DNA of 8,513 nucleotides from Mesorhizobium sp. (lineage in GTDB: Bacteria > Pseudomonadota > Alphaproteobacteria > Rhizobiales > Rhizobiaceae), in assembly GCA_019509685.1 (NCBI GenBank), contig JAEKLU010000309.1:1-8513 (forward strand), written 5' to 3'. Positions 6,549 through 8,513 of the stretch are shown here, piece after piece. Positions within the stretch are counted from its first letter, which is position 1, and each line of letters begins with the position of its first letter. The position numbers were made by a program, and so were the translations under genes. The notes under the pieces are model-generated. The model was not told where the DNA came from and did no database searches. It saw only the letters and a list, made by a program, of their open reading frames with translations.

Positions 6549-7547
6549 CGTCTCCTTCGTCGTGTCGGCACGACGCTGCGCCGCATAATCGCGAAAACTG
6601 ATGCATTCGACGTCGGCTTTCACGCAGACCTCGCCGGCGAAGCGCTCCAGCGCGTTCCAGTAGGCGCCGTCATTCATCAGCGTGAAATGGAAGCCGAGCT
6701 CCAGCGGCAGCCGCTTGCCGCTATACTGCGCATCGAAAGCGGCACGAAACGCCTCGTAGGCGCGCTCGGTGAACTCGGCCGCCATGGCCGCGTTCTCGGT
6801 GCCGCCGGAATGGCGGACATAGAGATTGTAATCCATGGCGACCACTGGCTTGGCCTTCGGGCCTTCCGGAACAAGCGGCAGGGCGAAGCGCATTGTGCCG
6901 TTCACGGTCGGCGGCAGGGCTGGGCCTTTGGAGACGCCGCTGGCGTCGTACTGGAAGCCGGCCTGCGGCAGCGCCTCGTAGAGCGCCTTGTTGGTCGAGA
7001 GATAGGGCGCGCGGAAGCCGACCAGCGCATGGTGCGCGAAATCGTGCCAGCCGGCCGGTTCCGGGATGCCGTTGATGGCATAGGCGTTTTCGAAGATGCG
7101 TCGCACAGAAGCGAATTCGGCCAGCCAGTCCGCCTTGCTCCAGGCCTTGCCGTCGAAATGGCCGCAGGCATGGCTGCCGATGTCGTGGCCTTCGGCGGCC
7201 GCCAGCCGGACCTGTTCCAGCCGGTCGGCCACGTCCTGCTTGGAGGCGGCGAAACCGACATTGGATTTGCCGGCGGTCTTGCCGGGCCCGGAGTACTGCT
7301 GGCGCGTGTCTGGCGAAAGCAGGAAGACGCAGGACAGGAAATAGGTGAAATGCGCCCCGGTGCGCTTTGCCAGCGCCCGGCTGCGCTGCCATTGCGAGAT
7401 ATCGCGCGCCGCGTCGAAGGAAATCAGCACGATCTGCTTGGGCTTGGCGGGCGCAACCGCCGGCGCTTTGGGCGGATCGGCGAAGGCCACGCCGGTGGCG
7501 GCAAACGAGGCGAGACTGAACGCAAGGACACGGTACGAACGAAGCAT
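6537..7547 (-). CDS. Secreted polysaccharide deacetylase-like (NodB-fold) protein
   Basis: This encodes a 336-aa protein with an N-terminal signal peptide: positive start, hydrophobic core, and an AFA-D cleavage site near residue 23. It is probably periplasmic. The rest fits the carbohydrate esterase 4/NodB fold. Motif 1 is ISFDAARD (Asp45 is the likely base), motif 2 is HDIGSHACGHFDG (metal ligands His126 and His130), motif 3 is FRAPY (Arg179), and the C-terminal LELGFHFTL supplies His287. Motif 1 departs from the canonical TFDDG because the second, metal-binding Asp is replaced by Ala, so activity may differ or be lost. The substrate is unknown. The ATG at 7547 is chosen over the GTG at 7553 because AGAAGG lies exactly 6 nt upstream of the ATG and immediately against the GTG. 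The gene converges on bacA and diverges from the TPR protein. Confidence 0.86.
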   Translation of the reverse strand: MLRSYRVLAFSLASFAATGVAFADPPKAPAVAPAKPKQIVLISFDAARDISQWQRSRALAKRTGAHFTYFLSCVFLLSPDTRQQYSGPGKTAGKSNVGFAASKQDVADRLEQVRLAAAEGHDIGSHACGHFDGKAWSKADWLAEFASVRRIFENAYAINGIPEPAGWHDFAHHALVGFRAPYLSTNKALYEALPQAGFQYDASGVSKGPALPPTVNGTMRFALPLVPEGPKAKPVVAMDYNLYVRHSGGTENAAMAAEFTERAYEAFRAAFDAQYSGKRLPLELGFHFTLMNDGAYWNALERFAGEVCVKADVECISFRDYAAQRRADTTKETVGG

Positions 7548-7574
7548 CGGCACCCTTCTGGCGGGACCCTTTCC

Positions 7575-7593
7575 AGCCGGTTGGAAGCCGGCT
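7575..7593. other. Short hairpin upstream of the deacetylase gene
   Basis: AGCCGG (7575-7580) and CCGGCT (7588-7593) form a 6-bp stem around a 7-nt loop, starting 28 bp upstream of the deacetylase start codon. It would lie in the 5' leader of that gene if the promoter is further upstream. A regulatory role is only possible, not shown. Confidence 0.3.
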
Positions 7594-7628
7594 ATCGCCC
7601 AAATGTGGCGCCGATGCGGTGCGGCAAG

Positions 7629-7664
7629 CCCGGAGGTTCCCCCGGAGGTCCCTCCCGAGGTCGC
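7629..7664. repeat. Three degenerate 12-bp tandem repeats in a divergent intergenic region
   Basis: Three consecutive 12-bp units read CCCGGAGGTTCC (7629-7640), CCCGGAGGTCCC (7641-7652) and TCCCGAGGTCGC (7653-7664). They sit in the 227-bp region between the divergent deacetylase and TPR genes, which otherwise holds the promoters of both and no recognisable gene. They could be repeated protein-binding sites or simple slippage products. Confidence 0.6.
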
Positions 7665-7774
7665 ATTGAGTTGTCCCGCCGATTTTCCGGCCCGCCCCCT
7701 TCCATGCGGACAAATATTCGCTAAAACGCGGGCTCAAGAAGCGCCTCACCCGGGGCAGCAATGGTTTTTGATTG

Positions 7775-8440
7775 ATGTCGGACGATAGTTTTATTCGCGA
7801 AGTCAACGATGAGATTCGTCGCGAGCAGGCGCACAAGCTGTGGGACCGTTTCGGCCCGGCCCTGCTCGGTCTGGCGATCCTGGTCGTGCTCGGCACCGCC
7901 GCCGTCGTTGGCTACCGCTATTGGGACGAGACCCGCGCCAACCGCTCGGGCGACGCATTCTCGGCCGCGCTCAAGCTCGCCAATGACGGCAAGAGCGACG
8001 AGGCGATCGCCGCGCTCGACCAATTGGAAAAGGACGGCTACGGCGCCTATCCGCTGCTTGCCCGCATGCGCGCCGCGACCGTCAAGGCCGACAAGGGCGA
8101 CGTCGACGGAGCGGTCAAGGATTTCGACGAGGTTGCGGCCGACAACGCCATTCCAACCGGCATCCGCGACATCGCGCGACTGAGGGCGGCCCTGCTGCTC
8201 GTCGATCACGGCTCTTTCGCCGATGTCTCCAGCCGCGTCGAGGCGCTCACCTCCGACACCAATCCGCTGCGCCATTCGGCGCGCGAGGCGCTTGGCCTTG
8301 CCGCCTGGAAGGACGGCAAGTCGGCGGATGCTCTCAAATTGTTCGACCAGATCTCTTCGGATGACGGAGCTCCGCGCAATGTGCGCCAGCGCGCGCAGCT
8401 CATGTCCGAACTGATCCGTGGGTCGGGCAACGCGTCGTGA
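7775..8440 (+). CDS. YfgM-like membrane-anchored tetratricopeptide protein
   Basis: This encodes a 221-aa protein with a charged cytoplasmic N-terminus (MSDDSFIREVNDEIRREQ), one transmembrane helix at about residues 27-47 (GPALLGLAILVVLGTAAVVGY), and a helical periplasmic domain. The pattern matches the TPR_21/YfgM-like family: alternating helices with TPR-like spacing such as SGDAFSAALKLANDGKSDEA (58-77), GDVDGAVKDFDEVA (108-121) and REALGLAAWKDGKSADALKLF (170-190). In enterobacteria YfgM works with the PpiD chaperone at the Sec translocon, and its gene sits before bamB and der. In alphaproteobacteria a similar protein often precedes a BamB-like gene and der, but the next gene is cut off here. 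The ATG at 7775 is chosen over the TTG one codon earlier. Ribosome-binding signal is weak. A palindromic repeat starts at the base after the stop. Confidence 0.85.
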   Translation: MSDDSFIREVNDEIRREQAHKLWDRFGPALLGLAILVVLGTAAVVGYRYWDETRANRSGDAFSAALKLANDGKSDEAIAALDQLEKDGYGAYPLLARMRAATVKADKGDVDGAVKDFDEVAADNAIPTGIRDIARLRAALLLVDHGSFADVSSRVEALTSDTNPLRHSAREALGLAAWKDGKSADALKLFDQISSDDGAPRNVRQRAQLMSELIRGSGNAS

Positions 8441-8490
8441 TTGCATGTCGCCCAAAAGTGCGCAGCTGTTTTGGGACAAACGACATGCAA
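8441..8490. repeat. 50-bp palindromic intergenic repeat
   Basis: TTGCATGTCG (8441-8450) and CGACATGCAA (8481-8490) are perfect 10-bp inverted arms. Immediately inside them CCCAAAA (8451-8457) pairs with TTTTGGG (8468-8474), with five unpaired bases (ACAAA) on one side. The element begins at the first base after the TPR gene's stop codon and ends 17 bp before the next possible start. Similar CATGTCG/CCCAAAA hairpins are, from memory, widespread between genes in rhizobia. As RNA it would form a long stem that could end, process or stabilise the upstream mRNA. Confidence 0.85.
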
Positions 8491-8507
8491 GATAAACGGT
8501 AGACCCG

Positions 8508-8513
8508 ATGTCG
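8508..8513 (+). CDS. Possible start of the next gene, cut by the window edge
   Basis: An ATG at 8508 is followed by one more codon (Ser) before the sequence ends. A weak purine stretch (GGTAGA) lies just upstream. By analogy with the usual order, the following gene could be a BamB-like beta-propeller lipoprotein gene, but nothing in two codons shows this. Confidence 0.2.

Noticed and set aside
6528..7724. A 398-codon open frame on the plus strand opposite the deacetylase gene, and a 391-codon minus frame at 6721-7896
   Set aside because: Both are shadow frames of the deacetylase and its upstream region. Neither shows motifs, and the real gene has a signal peptide and NodB motifs.

Overview
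The window looks like chromosomal DNA of a rhizobial alphaproteobacterium, most likely Mesorhizobium or a close relative. This is inferred from the GC-rich, strongly GC3-biased genes, a BacA-type peptide transporter, a membrane-anchored TPR protein of the alphaproteobacterial type, and three intergenic palindromic repeat elements resembling those scattered through Mesorhizobium-type genomes. There is no phage, IS, CRISPR, tRNA or rRNA signal. Most of the window is ordinary core or near-core content.

Left part (1-2378): a short Spx/ArsC-like reductase gene on the + strand (183-536) converges on a two-gene minus-strand unit. That unit reads M29-family metalloaminopeptidase (start 2378) and then a DUF488/YeaO-like protein (stop 745), with 26 bp between them. 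The convergence zone is filled by a large inverted repeat (565-722) whose arms are themselves hairpins.

Middle (2507-3746): a GcvA-like LysR regulator gene on the minus strand is broken by an exact 25-bp tandem duplication (3083-3107 and 3108-3132). Removing one copy restores a normal 304-aa LysR protein. Divergent from it, 99 bp away, is a small 66-aa protein with a DUF1127-like C-terminal motif. A perfect 6-bp-arm palindrome lies directly against the regulator's start codon. This looks like a regulator/target pair in which the regulator is disrupted, and it is the most informative feature of the window.

Right part (3769-8513): a second hairpin-rich repeat precedes a YbfB/YjiJ-type MFS transporter (3979-5139). 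Next comes bacA (5262-6518), encoding the inner-membrane SbmA/BacA peptide importer needed by several rhizobia for chronic intracellular life. bacA converges on a secreted NodB-fold polysaccharide deacetylase-like protein (6537-7547, minus). A 21-bp palindrome spans the deacetylase stop codon and may be a shared terminator. Divergent from the deacetylase is a YfgM-like TPR membrane protein (7775-8440), followed at the very next base by a third palindromic repeat and then a possible start codon of the next gene at the window edge.

I did not find an undescribed multi-gene system here. The observations most worth checking are the duplication-frameshifted regulator with its palindrome and small divergent partner, the deacetylase with an altered first NodB motif, and the repeat elements.
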